Both the position numbers and the translations under genes were made by a program. 64,000 bases of DNA, taken from Odobenus rosmarus divergens (Eukaryota; Chordata; Mammalia; Carnivora; Odobenidae). The stretch spans positions 2,158,340 to 2,222,339 of the forward strand of contig NW_004450398.1 of the NCBI RefSeq assembly GCF_000321225.1, read 5' to 3'. The notes under the pieces were generated by a model. It searched no databases. It saw only the letters and a list, made by a program, of their open reading frames with translations, and was not told the DNA's origin. The stretch's first letter is position 1, and every line of letters starts with the position of its first letter. Shown here piece after piece: positions 1 through 11,544 of this stretch.

Positions 1-94
1 GGGGTGACAAGTGGTATTTCAGACAGAACGAACCGCGTGAACAAGCCCAGAGGTCAGAGAGGAAGTCACCTGTTAGGCAGGGACTGTTGTGATC

Positions 95-330
95 TCCGGT
101 TTGCAGGGAGGAAGACAGGGTCACTGGGAATGACTTGCCCAAGGTCTCAGAGCCAGTAAGCAGCACGGAGGGGATGCCAACAAAGTCTGATGTAGGGTCT
201 GGGCTCTTGACCACTAGGCCATACAACGGGAGGCAGGTTGCAAATTATTCTTTCACTGAAGAATATGAGGCTCAGAGAGGTTAAGTGACTTGCCCCGGGT
301 CTTGCAGCCAGAAGGCTCCACTGAACTCTC
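95..330 (-). repeat. MIR fragments, two adjacent pieces
   Basis: Two MIR-type cores in antisense follow one another: GACTTGCCCAAGGTCTCAGA with CTCTTGACCACTAGGCC (95-225), and GAGGCTCAGAGAGGTTAAGT (255-320). Confidence 0.75.
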
Positions 331-739
331 ATGACCACAGGCTCTTTCTCCCCCTCAGCCACACAGCGGAGGCCCAAGGCCGGCCCACTTCCGATCTTCC
401 TTACTGATGTCCCCTAAGAGACTTCCGGCACGTTGCGCCCAGCTGTCTTCAGCAGCCCTGCGATCTCTCATTACCCAGGGGCCCTCCCACTCAGCCAGTC
501 TCTCCGCTCCAAGGCAGGGAAGGTCTTCCATTCTTCACTCTCTCCCTCACTCCTCCCCCCACAAGGCTGTAAAAACGATCCCATCCCACACTAAAAAGTA
601 AACTCAAATAAACATCCTCTCTGCATTGCTCCAGGTCTTTCTCCTACTGTCCCCAGCCAAACTCCTGACTCACCGGGGGTGGAATTTTCCATCTGGGGGA
701 GCCGAAGGGCAGGAATGAGGCTGCAGAGCAGATTTCCAG

Positions 740-845
740 GCCCATCGGAACTCCTGAATCAGAAACCCCAGGGCTGGGCCGGGGAACTGGCGTCTTTCGC
801 TCTCACCAGATAATTTTACCCACTAACATTTGAGAACCACTTCTG
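740..845 (+). repeat. MER5-type hAT fragment (tentative)
   Basis: AACTCCTGAATCAGAAACCC and ACATTTGAGAACCACTTC match the 3' part of MER5-like elements. Confidence 0.5.
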
Positions 846-1064
846 AAGAGGAGTACGTCTCAAGACTCTGTCCTTGGCCCACTTGTAGTCACACTTTCTA
901 CATTCTTCAGTCCTTCAGGCATAACGGACTTCTATCCACAACTCTTTCCTCAAACCAGTTCCTCCTTCTGTTCTTACCTCAGAGAATGGTACCACCACTG
1001 CCCTACGAACCGGAGTCTGAAACGTGAGCATCAGCCTTGCCTCCTTCTCACCATCTCCCCTTTT

Positions 1065-1380
1065 ATCAGTTAGCAACTGCTGCGTAACAAGTCACACATA
1101 CATATATACACCCACGCACGCACGCACACACACACAGTGATTACAACCACAATGGTTTATTATTTCTCATGAGTCCTCTGGTTTTATCTGGGCTCACTCA
1201 TGTGGCATCCTTCAGGGGGAATTGAGTAGAAGATTCTCATTCTCATGTGTGCCTTGATTTCCCTTGAGGTGGCCACGGTCTCGCCACATGGTTACTCATC
1301 ATTCAGTGGTCTAGCCTGAGCACCTTTCCATGGCAGCTGGGCAAGGCTGGGAACTGGCGCAGGGTCTCTTCTTCACATTG
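1065..1380 (-). mobile_element. Old ERVL-type LTR fragment, antisense (tentative)
   Basis: TAGCAACTGCTGCGTAACAA and GGTTTATTATTTCTCATG match the reversed 3' end of an old LTR family. A (CACG)/(CA) microsatellite lies inside at 1110-1137. Confidence 0.5.
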
Positions 1381-1579
1381 TGGTGGTCAAAGCAAGACCC
1401 AGGGACAGCCTAGTTTCCAGGGGCATGAAAACAGAGGCCACATCTAGGTGGGTGGGGTGGTGGGCGTGTATAGAGATGGCAGTCAAAGCTGGCGGCCACT
1501 GCTGGAAACATTCAGGATGTCTCCCTCCATGTTCAATCAGGCATCAAGTCCTGTGGCCTCACCTCTGTGTGATGCGATG

Positions 1580-2030
1580 TAGTTGCCCAAATGGCCCCAA
1601 TACGTCACCCCACTGTGAGCAGGGCCTCTGTTCTACCCCTAGACTCTGGGCTCAGGCTTGTGACTGACTTTGCTAATGAGCTGTTAGCCGATGTGACCTA
1701 AGAAAAAACAGGTCCTTGGCTGTTTTCACTTTCTTCGCTTGCCCGTCTGCCCTCCCTTTGGGAACACTTTGGGGCTAGGCCGCAGAAGGGAAGACCTACG
1801 GGCCTAGCAGAGCCACCTGGGGGTGTCTCAGCCAAGCCCATCCCAAACCAGGGACCCTGAGACCTGGGAGAGGCCAGTCGATTGGTGCAGAGCCCCCTAT
1901 CCAGATGCCCAAGTGACCACCAGGTGTGTGAGTGAGTCCAGAAGAACCATCCAGCCAACACACAGACTCAGGACCTACAGAAACACTTAACTGTGTTAAG
2001 CCGCCAAGTTCGGGGTGGCAACAGACAGCC
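1580..2030 (+). mobile_element. Old ERVL-type LTR fragment, sense (tentative)
   Basis: It begins with AATGGCCCCAATACGTCACC and ends with TTAAGCCGCCAAGTTCGGGG, matching the end of the same kind of LTR in the opposite orientation. No retroviral coding sequence is seen between the two pieces. Confidence 0.5.
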
Positions 2031-3064
2031 GATGCTACATATGACATCACTGCCCCGTGACCTTCATCCAGACCCTCGTCCTCCTGGGCCTGCAGAGGCT
2101 CGAGGCAGCAGAGATCATTTTTGGCTCCGGCTACTTGAACAGGTTCATCGGCAGAGACCTGCTCATCGTTCCTCGGGCAGACAGATGACAGAGGCCCTAC
2201 CGCCTCACACTGCCACTGTCTGAACACGGGCTCCCAAGGTGGAGCGCGTGAATTGTACGATGCTTCTTAAACGCTTCCACCCAGAAACGACCCCTATATG
2301 TGCACAAGAATCGGTTACAGGGTCATACCGAAAAAAGGCCGAGGGAGTGCGGTCGGTCGCATGTGCCTGGAAGGAAAGGAGACCAGGGAGTGGCCGGCAT
2401 GGGGCTGTCTCTGCTACACGTCTTACGGTCCTTTCCCCTTACAATTCAGATGGGCCACTCTGCTACTCGGGCACCTTCCGTGGCTCCCTACGGCCCAAGC
2501 TAGCACCAATCTTGACGTGGTTTTCAGTGGCCCCCCGTGACTCCTTCTACCCCTCCCACCCCATTTCCTGCTATGTGCCGCTGTGCATGCCAAGCTCGAT
2601 CCAGAACTGAGCAGCATTTCCTTGGCACCCCAGCCATTACTGTGACTCTGCCCTTCACCGCGACTGTCCTCCCCACCGGCCCTCCTCTGGGACAGGTCAC
2701 CTCCCAGCACCACCCCGTGGAAGCCGCTTCTGGCCCGTGGAATCCACTGCCTTCTCCTTTCCCGAACACAGCATGTTCCAGAAGTCTGAGCCCAGTTTTC
2801 CGTTTTAGTAACTCAGAAAGTGTGAACGCTGCAAACTTAACCAGAATCAGCATTTGAAAGTCTATTTACATCTCCTTTACATTTATGTAGTTTGGGGCGT
2901 TTGATAGATTTTAAATTTAAAATTTTTATTTTGGTCCTCCTGATTGAAGGTGGCAAGGAGGACTGACACAAAAAAGCGAGAGCGGGAAATGTTGTTGATT
3001 CAAACGTGGAAAACTTAGTCCGTGCCAAAAGATTTAATTAGCTACATTTTTAAATGCTTTCAAA

Positions 3065-3460
3065 AATAAATTTGTAAAAGTGGAGACACAGCAGAGAGAT
3101 CTGTGGTTGCCCAGGGTTGGGTTGGGGGAGGGATGAGGAGGTGGAGCGCTGGGGACTTTTAGGGCAGGGAAACTCTGTGTCATGTGTGATGGTGAATACC
3201 TGACATTATGCACGTATCAAGTCTCACAGAACCTACAACACTAAGAGTGAACTCTAACTCACACTGTGGACTTTAGTTAGTAACAGCAATTCAATATTAT
3301 GGTTCACCCATTGTTAACAAATGACCCCACCAAGGCCAGACGTTTTAATAATGGGGGAAATTGGGGTGGGAGGGCTAGAGAGGGACTATTCGGGAACTCT
3401 GTGAGCTTCCTGATGCATTTTTCCGTATGCCTAAAACTGCTCTAAAAACAAAATCTTTTT
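3065..3460 (+). mobile_element. LINE-1 3' UTR fragment
   Basis: GGTTGCCCAGGGTTGGGTTG, the drifted ACACTAAGAGTGAACTCTAA and the terminal CTAAAACTGCTCTAAAAA are typical of an old L1M 3' end. Confidence 0.8.
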
Positions 3461-3799
3461 TTTCCCCCCAAAGTTTGTTTATACTTCTGAAGTGATTAGA
3501 GCTTAAATATTAAGAGTGCTGGCATACCTGCGTGCATACCTCCCGTAGCTTCGTTTCTCAACGCGGCTGCACATTATGATCCCCTGGGGGATCTTAGGCC
3601 AGGCACCTGCTACCCCATAGCCAGTTCCTTTAGCATCTTGGGCGGGGGGCTTTGGCATGTAAAGGGGCTCTGGACTGTTTCCGATGTGGGGTGTGGTTTC
3701 TCCAAACCAACAAACAGCACTGGGGAAGCCAGCCAGGTGTCCTACAATTCAACTCGGTTCACTGATTCTGATGCTATTCACCTGGAAATAGCGTTCAAA

Positions 3800-4570
3800 T
3801 CCCCAGGTTACGGGCATACTTTTACAAGACTGCCCCCCGGACTCCCCTCCCCCCCCAACTTCATATGTCAGTTGCAAATCCAGGTTGTCACCTGTCCTTC
3901 TGACTGCCTGGCCGTAGTTTGGGGGTTCCAGTGACAACCCCCCCTCCTTGGAACGCAGACGCCCATCAAAATTCAGATTGTTTTCTGGCCGACTGGCTAC
4001 AAATCAGTTTTCCATGACCTCCCCATTTGGATTCTATTAATTTGCTAGAGCGACCCACAGAACTCAGAGAAACTTTTCACTTACCAGATGACTGTTCTTG
4101 CTGTAAAAGGATAGAATTCCGAAACAGCCAGGAGGAAGAGATGCTTAGGGCAAGGTTACGGGGAGAGAGTGCAGGGCTCCCATGCCCTCACTGGGAAGGA
4201 CTGTCCCCAAACTTCCATACGTTCACCAAACTGGAAGCTCTCCAAATTCGGTCCTTTTTGATATTGAGGAGGCTTCATTAAAAGGGCAGCCTTGATTAAG
4301 TCATTGGCCGTTGGTGATTGGCTCAACTTCCAGCCCCTCGGAGGTTGGGGGGTGGGGGTACTGAAAGTTCCAACCCTCCAATCACAGGGTTGGTTCCCTG
4401 GCTACCAGCACCTGTCTGAACCGGAGGCCCTAAAGTCACTTCATTAACATAACAAGAGACACCTTAATCACTCTCTTTGGAAATTGCCCGAGTTTTAGGA
4501 GCTCTGTGTCAGTAAGGGGGAAGACCAAACGTGTGTTTATTATAAATTACAGTATCACAGCATGTTTTAA
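3800..4570. mobile_element. Ancient interspersed repeat, probably LTR-derived
   Basis: GCTAGAGCGACCCACAGAAC, TCATTGGCCGTTGGTGATTG and GGAGCTCTGTGTCAGTAAGG form a series I recognise from a recurrent mammalian repeat. Family name and orientation are uncertain. Confidence 0.5.
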
Positions 4571-4734
4571 AAGCCCTCAGGGTCCTTTAAAATGACTTTG
4601 TATGTGAAATGTAACACATATTTACACAACAATAAAACTCAAAATTAGAAAAATAAAAACCCTCCGGGGTCAGTCGTGATGGCCCTCCAGACTCCCCGGG
4701 GTGGGGATGTGTGAGATGGGTAAGGGCAGATGAC

Positions 4735-4940
4735 CCATGGCTTTACAGCCTCTGAAGTCGGAGGTCCTGTTCAAATCCTGACTCCAATTCTCATGAGCTG
4801 AATACCACTGGACCAGTGCCTTCCCATCTGCAGCTCGGTTTGCTCATCTGTAAAATGGGGAGGATAAAGACATTTCCCCCCATCCCTCCGTGAGGTTGCT
4901 GTGGGGGTAAAACTCTGTAATTCATGGAAAGCACCAAGCA
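4735..4940 (+). repeat. MIR element
   Basis: GTTCAAATCCTGACTCC, GCTCATCTGTAAAATGGGGA and GTAATTCATGGAAAGCACC follow the MIR order. Confidence 0.75.
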
Positions 4941-5024
4941 CAGACCATCCAGAGAGCAAAGATCCAATACAGGCTTGTGTTTAAGTAAACTCAGGGCTGT
5001 AGGGGAGAGCTGCAGAGGTGAAAT

Positions 5025-5110
5025 CCTGCACCCTGTTTACAAATGCAGGAATAGAGGCATAAACGGGGAAAGCTGCACAAAATCCCATGGCAGGTTAGTG
5101 GATGAAACAA
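5025..5110 (-). repeat. MIR fragment
   Basis: ATAGAGGCATAAACGGGGAA and the following lines resemble the reversed MIR core, quite degraded. Confidence 0.5.
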
Positions 5111-5230
5111 GACCAGCACCTGGGGCAGGCTGGTTAAACATTTAGATGCTGATTCAGTGGGACGAGAGCATTTTAAACCCCTGCAAGTGGAGAAAACACA
5201 TTTTTGAGGTACCTGCACTTCCGTCTTTCA

Positions 5231-5244
5231 CCAGTAGGTGGCGC
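5231..5244 (+). promoter_or_regulatory. CTCF-type binding motif
   Basis: CCAGTAGGTGGCGC agrees at all 14 positions with the CTCF core consensus CCASYAGRKGGCRS, plus strand. Binding is inferred from the motif only. It lies about 7.1 kb upstream of the TEKT5 start. Confidence 0.55.
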
Positions 5245-5461
5245 TCTCCCCCCACCTATGATCAAAGTAGTCAGGAAAAGCCCGAAAAACTAAGTTTAGG
5301 TGGAGAGAATTTTATACCTCTTCCCTAGGATCCAGCAAATATATCTAACAAAGAGCTATCTATATAAACCCCAAAAATACCTAACAAAGAGCTATCAGTA
5401 TACACAACATAAAAATGAGTAAAAAAATAAGGTTCAGACTAATTACATGTAGGGAAGCCTA

Positions 5462-5645
5462 CTTGTGTTGGTTAAGAACAAGGATTCTTGAAGGCCAGGT
5501 GTCTGCATTCAAATCCCAGTTCCCTGTTTACCAGCTTTTGCATCTTTTCTTCATGCTTCAGCTTCTTCTGTAAAATAGCGATAATAATATTAACTACCTC
5601 AAAGTGTTCATTGTTGGGAGGATTAAACACATTGGCATTCCCGTA
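5462..5645 (+). repeat. MIR element
   Basis: GGTTAAGAACAAGGATTCTT, CATTCAAATCCCAGTTCC, CTTCTGTAAAATAGCGATAA and GGAGGATTAAACAC follow the MIR order. Confidence 0.75.
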
Positions 5646-5649
5646 GGTG

Positions 5650-6660
5650 CACAGTCATCTCTTAATGGTGGCTTTAATTTGCATTTCCCTAGTGTGTAAT
5701 TATATCGAAAAGCTTTTCACATGCTCATTTGCCATTAGCATAGCTTCTTCCCCGCAATGTCTGCTCAGATCCTAAGCCCATTTAAAAACATTTTTGGTTG
5801 TTTTATATTGCGCTTCAAGCATACTATGTTTTCTGGATACAAGTCCTTCATCAATTAATTATATGTTTGGCAAATATTTTCTCCTAGTCTATGGCTTGTC
5901 TTCATTCTCTTAAAAAATGCCTTTTGAAGAGCCGTTCTTAATTCCAGTGAGGGCCCGTTTGTTCTTTTCTCTCTTACGTGTTGTGTTTTTAACATCACTT
6001 CGGAGAAATCTTTGCTGAACAGAAGGTCACAAAGATTTTCTGTTTCCTTCTAGAATCTTTAGAGTTTCAGACTTTATGTTTAGGTCGGTGGCCCATTTGC
6101 AGTTAGTTCTTGTATGTAATTTTGGTATACGGTGCAAGGTGTGGGCTGAAATTCATTTTTTTAATCTATAGATATCCAATTGTTCCAGCACCGTTTGTTG
6201 AGAAGACTATCCTTTCCCCATGGAATTAAGTCTGTGCCTTTGTTGAAAATCAGTTGACTCTGAATATGTGGGTATATTTCCGGATTCTTTAGTCTGCATT
6301 GATCTCTTCGAAGTCTGTGCTACCCCATTGATCCTCGTCTATCTTTGTGCTGATACCATACTGTAGCTTTATAATAAGCCTCGAAGTCAGAAAGCCTAAA
6401 TCCTCCTACTTTTTTGCTTTTCAAAGTTGTTTTTGGCCATTTTAGGTCCTTTGAATTTGCATTTAAATTATAGAACCAGTTTACTAGTTTCTACCCGGGG
6501 TGGGGAGGGGGGAAGAGCCTGCTGGGATGTTCATTGGGGTTTGCTTTGACTCTAACCTTCAGCTGGGGAAGAAGTGGCTTCTTAGCACTGTTGAGGTTTC
6601 TGGTCCACAAACATAATGTAGCTTTCCATTTAGGTCCTTCTACATTTCTCTCAGCAAGAT
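5650..6660 (-). mobile_element. LINE-1 fragment, antisense, about 1 kb
   Basis: CTTTAATTTGCATTTCCCTA, TTTGGCAAATATTTTCTCCT, GGTCACAAAGATTTTCTG, CCAGCACCGTTTGTTGAGAA and ATACTGTAGCTTTATAATAA are reversed L1 ORF2-to-3' landmarks in order. Many stops and gaps make it non-functional. Confidence 0.85.
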
Positions 6661-6777
6661 TTTAGAGTTCTTTTTTTTTTTTCTTTTTCCGGTCTTCTGT
6701 TTCTTTTTGGAGGCTTTCTATTGCTGCATCTTCAACTTCACTGATTTTTTCTTCTTCATTGTCCCAGCCTGCCTCGT

Positions 6778-7190
6778 TATGGGCTGAGTGTTTGTACCCC
6801 CACCCCGACCCCCAGTTCATCTGTCGAAACCCAGACTCCCCATGTGATGGCATTAGGAGGCGGGCCTTGGGCAGGTGATGAGGGTGGTGGTGCCAGCAAG
6901 GGAACCTCACCAGAGCCCACCACACTGGCACCCTGATCTCGGACTTCCAGCCTCCAGAACTGTGAGAAATATGTTTCTGGGGGCGCCTGGGTGGCTCAGT
7001 CAGTCAAGCCCCTGGCTTCAGCTCAGGTCCTGGGATCGAGGTCCGCTCAGTGGATGGTCTGCTTGTCTCTCTCCCTCCCCCCCCACTTGTGCTCTCTCTC
7101 AAATAAATAAATAGAATCTTTTTTAAAAATACATGTTTATTGTTTATAAGCCCCCCAGTCTGTTGTACTTTATGGCAGCCCCAGCTGAAG
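6778..7190 (+). mobile_element. MaLR (MLT1/MST-type) LTR split by a CAN SINE
   Basis: CCATGTGATGGCATTAGGAG, CTTCCAGCCTCCAGAACTGT and, after the SINE, TTTATAAGCCCCCCAGTCTG form the standard order of MaLR LTRs. The SINE at 6979-7129 is inserted between the last two. Confidence 0.85.
6979..7129 (+). mobile_element. CAN SINE (tRNA-Lys-derived), internally shortened
   Basis: The head GGCGCCTGGGTGGCTCAGTC, the body CCTGGGATCGAGG, a CT-rich stretch and an AAATAAATAAATAG tail identify a carnivoran SINE. The middle of the body is shortened. It sits inside a MaLR LTR, splitting it just after GTGAGAAATATG. Confidence 0.92.
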
Positions 7191-7264
7191 GAAACACCCC
7201 TGTAATCCCATCTTGTGTATTTTGCATCTCAGACTTTGTCGTTCCATTTTCTAATGTTCAATTC

Positions 7265-7266
<2 letters not shown>

Positions 7267-7296
<30 letters not shown>
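7267..7296. repeat. (TG)n microsatellite
   Basis: About 15 uninterrupted GT units. Confidence 0.95.
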
Positions 7297-7297
<1 letters not shown>

Positions 7298-7334
7298 TGC
7301 CATGTCTCTGCTTACTGTGTCCTATTTGTGGTCT

Positions 7335-8125
7335 AGCTTCTTGAGTTCATACTCTCCTGCTGCTTGCCTGCCTGGTAATTTTTATTAGATGCTAGGCACT
7401 GTGAATTTTACCTTACTGAGTGCTGAAAATTTTCTCTTTTCACGAGTATTCTTGATCTTTTCTCTGGGGGCAGGGTTAATTGACTGGAAACATTTTTTTA
7501 TCTTTTGAGATCGGGCTTTTCAGCTTCACTCTAGACGGGACCAGAGAGGCGTTACGTCCGGGGCTAGTTTTGCCCTAACCCCGAGGCAAAGACCCTTCTG
7601 AGTATTGGACTTGCTGCTGCCCAAATTATGAAATTGTCTACTGTGGTTGGGATGAAGAGCTATTCCTAGCTCCGTGGGAGCTCTGGGGATTGTTCCCTCT
7701 AACCCTTCGGGATGATTCCTTCCCCAGCCTAGGGTGGTGTCTTCATGTACCCTCCCCAGTGATGCTCTGCTAAGAGGGACCCTCTGCATATCTCCAGAGC
7801 TCGCTTTGGGTAGCTCTCTCCTCTCTGGCACTCCATCCTTCAGACCCTAGCCACACTGGTGTCCCACATTCCCAGCCCTGTCTCTTCAACTCAAGGAGCT
7901 CCCTGTCCCTGCGCTGAGGCCTGGAAGCTTTGCCCAGGCAGTGAGCTGGGGTCATTGTATGACTTGCTTTGTTTGTTTCTCGTCCCTTAGAGATGACTCT
8001 TCTTCATGGCCTGATGTCCAGTGACTTCAAAATCATTGCTTTATATATTCTGAGTGTTTTTGAATTGTTTCAGTTGGGAGGGTAGAGCCAATCTCTATTA
8101 TCCAATCTTAGCCAGAAGTGGAAGT
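7335..8125 (-). mobile_element. Old LINE-1-derived fragment (tentative)
   Basis: GCCTGGTAATTTTTATTAGA, TAGACGGGACCAGAG, CTCTAACCCTTCGGGATGAT and CCAATCTTAGCCAGAAGTGG match a recurrent sequence I associate with antisense L1M ends. Class fairly likely, subfamily unknown. Confidence 0.55.
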
Positions 8126-8279
8126 CCTATTAGGGTATAAGTATGGAAGATATATATAATACCCACTAGACTGTCTATACCATATACATGAGCATATGTG
8201 AAATACATACTATGTATACATTAAAACAAAATTTTGCGAATGTGTGAGTATATATATATATGGAAGGCTTAACCAAAAA

Positions 8280-8700
8280 GTAAAAGCCTCCCTCTGGGTC
8301 TCTCACCCCTCAATTCCACTCTTGTCCCCCCTAAGGGTAATCACCCTAATGCGGGTTCCTCTGTATCCTTCTGGAAGTGTTTCCGTGTGTACAAGTTACA
8401 TATATATATATCATACCGTGTAAACTGTCTTGTATCTTGCTTTTCTTCACTTATATTTTAGAAATTAATTCTTATCAACTACAGGTCCATCTTCTTTTTA
8501 TGCTGCATTAAAGCATAAAAGCCATAAAAACTATGGCTCTTTATGTTAGCCATCCTGTATTGAGGGGCCGCAGTTGGTTCTGCCTTTATTCGTTGCTACG
8601 ATCAATGCAGCAGTGAACACACGGCCCCGTGTGCACGCACTTAGCATTCATGGAGGCATGTATCTGCGGGGAGATTTCCAGAAAGGTTGCTGGGTTATTA
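8280..8700 (-). mobile_element. Old LINE-1-derived fragment (tentative)
   Basis: TCTTGTATCTTGCTTTTCTT and the ending GATTTCCAGAAAGGTTGCTG resemble reversed L1 sequence. It is strongly diverged. Confidence 0.45.
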
Positions 8701-9681
8701 GACACCAGCCAGGGCTGGTGCTCTAAGCTCCCAAAAGATATCCTTCTTTAATTCGAAGTGGGGGGAACATGCTTTATTGTGACATGCAGGTTTGGGTTTT
8801 GAATGATACAATCTGACATAGATGCTGAGTTGAAAGCAGCTTCTTTCCGAATTTTCTGTCCCCCCCCCCCGTGTGTCCCTATTTTGCTGTTTTTCTAAGC
8901 ACGGCTTGGAGCCACCTCCAGTCCCCAATTCTGGCTGCCAAGCAGGTGCAGGTGCAAGATCCCTGCCTACCCACAGGGGGCGCCCAAGGAATGCTTGCCG
9001 ATTTGATTTGACGGCTGCAGAAAGTTCTGTGGGACGCCTCTGCTCCAGCCATCACTTGAGTAAGACAGTCTAGATGCTTTTCTTCTGTAGGTTGTTGGGC
9101 TTCCCATTAAATTCACAGACGAGAAAAATACTTGTGGTGGATGAGAGGTCTCTCTAATCTCTAACGTATTTGCTGAGGTAGATAATAGTTTTAACACTCC
9201 TGCCCTCTCTACAACAGTATTTCGGGTAATGGTTTTGTTCCTGGTTAGTTTGGATACAACGGACAAATACAGAGATTACCTTTCAGTTTCAAAGACACTG
9301 AGTTTAGAAAAGAGTTCATGTATGAACTAAAATGCCCACTTTCCAAATAAAAATATCACACCTCGAAGGTCACGCTGTCCTTCACCGTTGTCTGTTCTGG
9401 GCACGGGTGGTCACACAGAATGACAGAATGGGGAAGTAACGAAGTTCTGGTTTCTTCCCATCTGGGCTCTCCTTGTATATCTCGAGTCTACTGTCTGAAC
9501 ACAGGGGTGCAAAACACCCCAAGGGATTGGAGATGAAAATTGCACCCAAAGAGAGCGCCTACTGATTCCCAAGCATTAGGAACTGACTCTCAAAACAGAG
9601 TGTAGGGAGCCTGCATGTGTTGGGGCTGACTGAACCCCGGGGCTAGGGGTCCTCTGAATTAACTTCTACATATACTCTATT

Positions 9682-9774
9682 CAATAGAGAATAAGCAATA
9701 AAAATTAGCAATTTTATTTTTATTAAATTTATAAAATTTAATTTAATTTTATTATAGCAATAGAGAATAAGCAA
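9682..9774. repeat. AT-rich stretch bounded by a 17-bp direct repeat
   Basis: CAATAGAGAATAAGCAA occurs at 9682-9698 and 9758-9774, with very AT-rich sequence between. A local duplication is the simplest reading. Confidence 0.8.
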
Positions 9775-9834
9775 AAAAACCTACCCAATTAGAAACTTAC
9801 ATTTTATTAAAACACAACAGTATCTTAAATAGAA

Positions 9835-10055
9835 TTATCACAGGACCCAGCAGTTCCCCTCCCTGATATATATTCAAGAGGATTGGAAACTTGGACACGA
9901 ATGTTCATAGCAGCATTATTCATAATGTCCAAACGTCCATCCACAGATGGATGGAAACACAAGAGTGGTCCATGACACAATGGAGTATTATTCCGACACA
10001 AAAAAGAATAAAGTACCTGCTACGACATGGATGAACCTTGGAAATGCCACGACCC
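9835..10055 (+). mobile_element. LINE-1 fragment
   Basis: AATGTTCATAGCAGCATTAT and GACATGGATGAACCTTGGAA are sense L1 ORF2 3' landmarks. Confidence 0.8.
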
Positions 10056-10429
10056 CTCCGTTGGTGAGGCGCTGCTAAAAGTCAGAGTTATACTCCAAAG
10101 GTCTTACTTTTAGTATTTTTCACTTGCTAAATTTTTAGAAGTTGATTCCTTGCGTCTTTTGGACTGGGCGGGCAGGCTTACCATTCCTTTTTCCGTTGAG
10201 GTAATAGCCAACTGTTCTCAATTGACCTTTCTCATTTAATAGCTCCTGACGTTCTGTTGCTTCATTCATCCACCCACGCACCCACCCACTCATCCATTTT
10301 TTTCGTTCATTCAACAAACCCCAATTGTGCACCTGCTATGTTACAAGTATTCTACCAAGTGCTGTGGGTGCAATGACAAGGAACATCCAAACAAGGTCCT
10401 TTCCCTCCTAGAACTTATTTCAGTGTCTC

Positions 10430-10550
10430 ACTTCTCCAAGTGTGGTCCCTGGACCAGCCTCCGCTGGGGACTTGTAAGAAATTCAGCATCTCCGGGCCTG
10501 CCCCAGCCCAACTCAACCAGAATCTGCTTGCATGTGCTTGTATCTGCATA
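10430..10550 (+). repeat. MER5-type hAT fragment
   Basis: AAGTGTGGTCCCTGGACCAG and AACTCAACCAGAATCTGC match MER5A-like sequence. Confidence 0.65.
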
Positions 10551-10631
10551 CACGATCTCCGGAAAAAAATAGAAAAATCTGAGTATAGTAGTTATATCTA
10601 GGAAGACTGGATGATGGGGCAATGAAAAAAA

Positions 10632-10829
10632 TCTTTTTTTTTTAAGATTTTATTTATTTATTTGACAGAGAGAGAGAGAGACAGCGAGAGAGGGAACACA
10701 AGCAGGGGGAGTGGGAGAAGCAGGCTTCCCGCTGAGCAGGGAGCCCGATGTGAGGCTCCATCCCAGGACCTTGGGATCATGACCTGAGCCGAAGGCAGAC
10801 GCTTAACGACTGAGCCACCCAGGCGCCCC
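10632..10829 (-). mobile_element. CAN SINE, minus strand
   Basis: Read on the minus strand it has the full head, the body with GGATCATGACC on the plus strand, a (GA)n stretch and a T-rich start. A 15-bp imperfect target duplication flanks it (10620-10634 and 10831-10845, two mismatches). Confidence 0.94.
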
Positions 10830-11544
10830 ACGATGAGAAAAATCTAAATCTTACTTTCTACCCTTAGATTTTGGTCACATTGTTATCTTTGGACATGAAC
10901 CTTTCATGCTTCCAACATACCCTGAATCTTTTTGGTCCATTTCTTGGCTGCCCTGGGTGTGTAACCACTTCCTGCGTGTGGTGTCTCATCTTAAAGGATC
11001 CTACAAAAGAAAGCATTGTAGGTGTGGAGGGGGTCCAGAGCCCACCTCTGGGGGGGGGGGCGTCAAGGCTCAGTTCTAAGTTCTCTGTGGAAATTCAGTG
11101 AGTATGTGTGAACATCATATATACAGAAGGTGCTTAATGTTATCTTCCTCTTGGTCCTCTATAGCCACTGTTTCCGGTCGTAATTAGGGAGAGAATTCCC
11201 CTTGACCATCACACTTCACTAACAAGGACCACTTATTTGAGGGTTAGGTTCTTCTTTTTCCCATATCAGAAGGGGGAAAGGCCCCACACATCAAGTACCC
11301 CTCTTGTTCTGAACCTTGAGATCTCGTTGCTGCTCCCACCAGCCCAAGAGGGGGCAGGTTTCTTAATGGGTAAAACCATTGGTAGAGAATAGAGGGTTGA
11401 ATACTCTTTCTGGCACAATCAAGCTCTTGATTCTAGATGCCCGTTCGTTCGTTCATTCATTTGTCAGTGTGCTGGGTGCTGGGACTTAGTGGTGAGCCGG
11501 ACAGACGTGGTCTCTGCCTCACGGTCCCCCCCACACACCCTCTT

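Noticed and set aside
1110..1137. Possible CRISPR-like or other short-repeat array
   Set aside because: It is a plain (CACG)/(CA) microsatellite. No spacer structure is seen anywhere in the window, and the organism is a mammal.
4392..4406. RFX X-box-like sequence GGTTCCCTGGCTACC
   Set aside because: Tempting because tektin genes are cilia genes, but it belongs to an interspersed repeat, lies 7.9 kb upstream of the start and differs at three positions from the ideal site.
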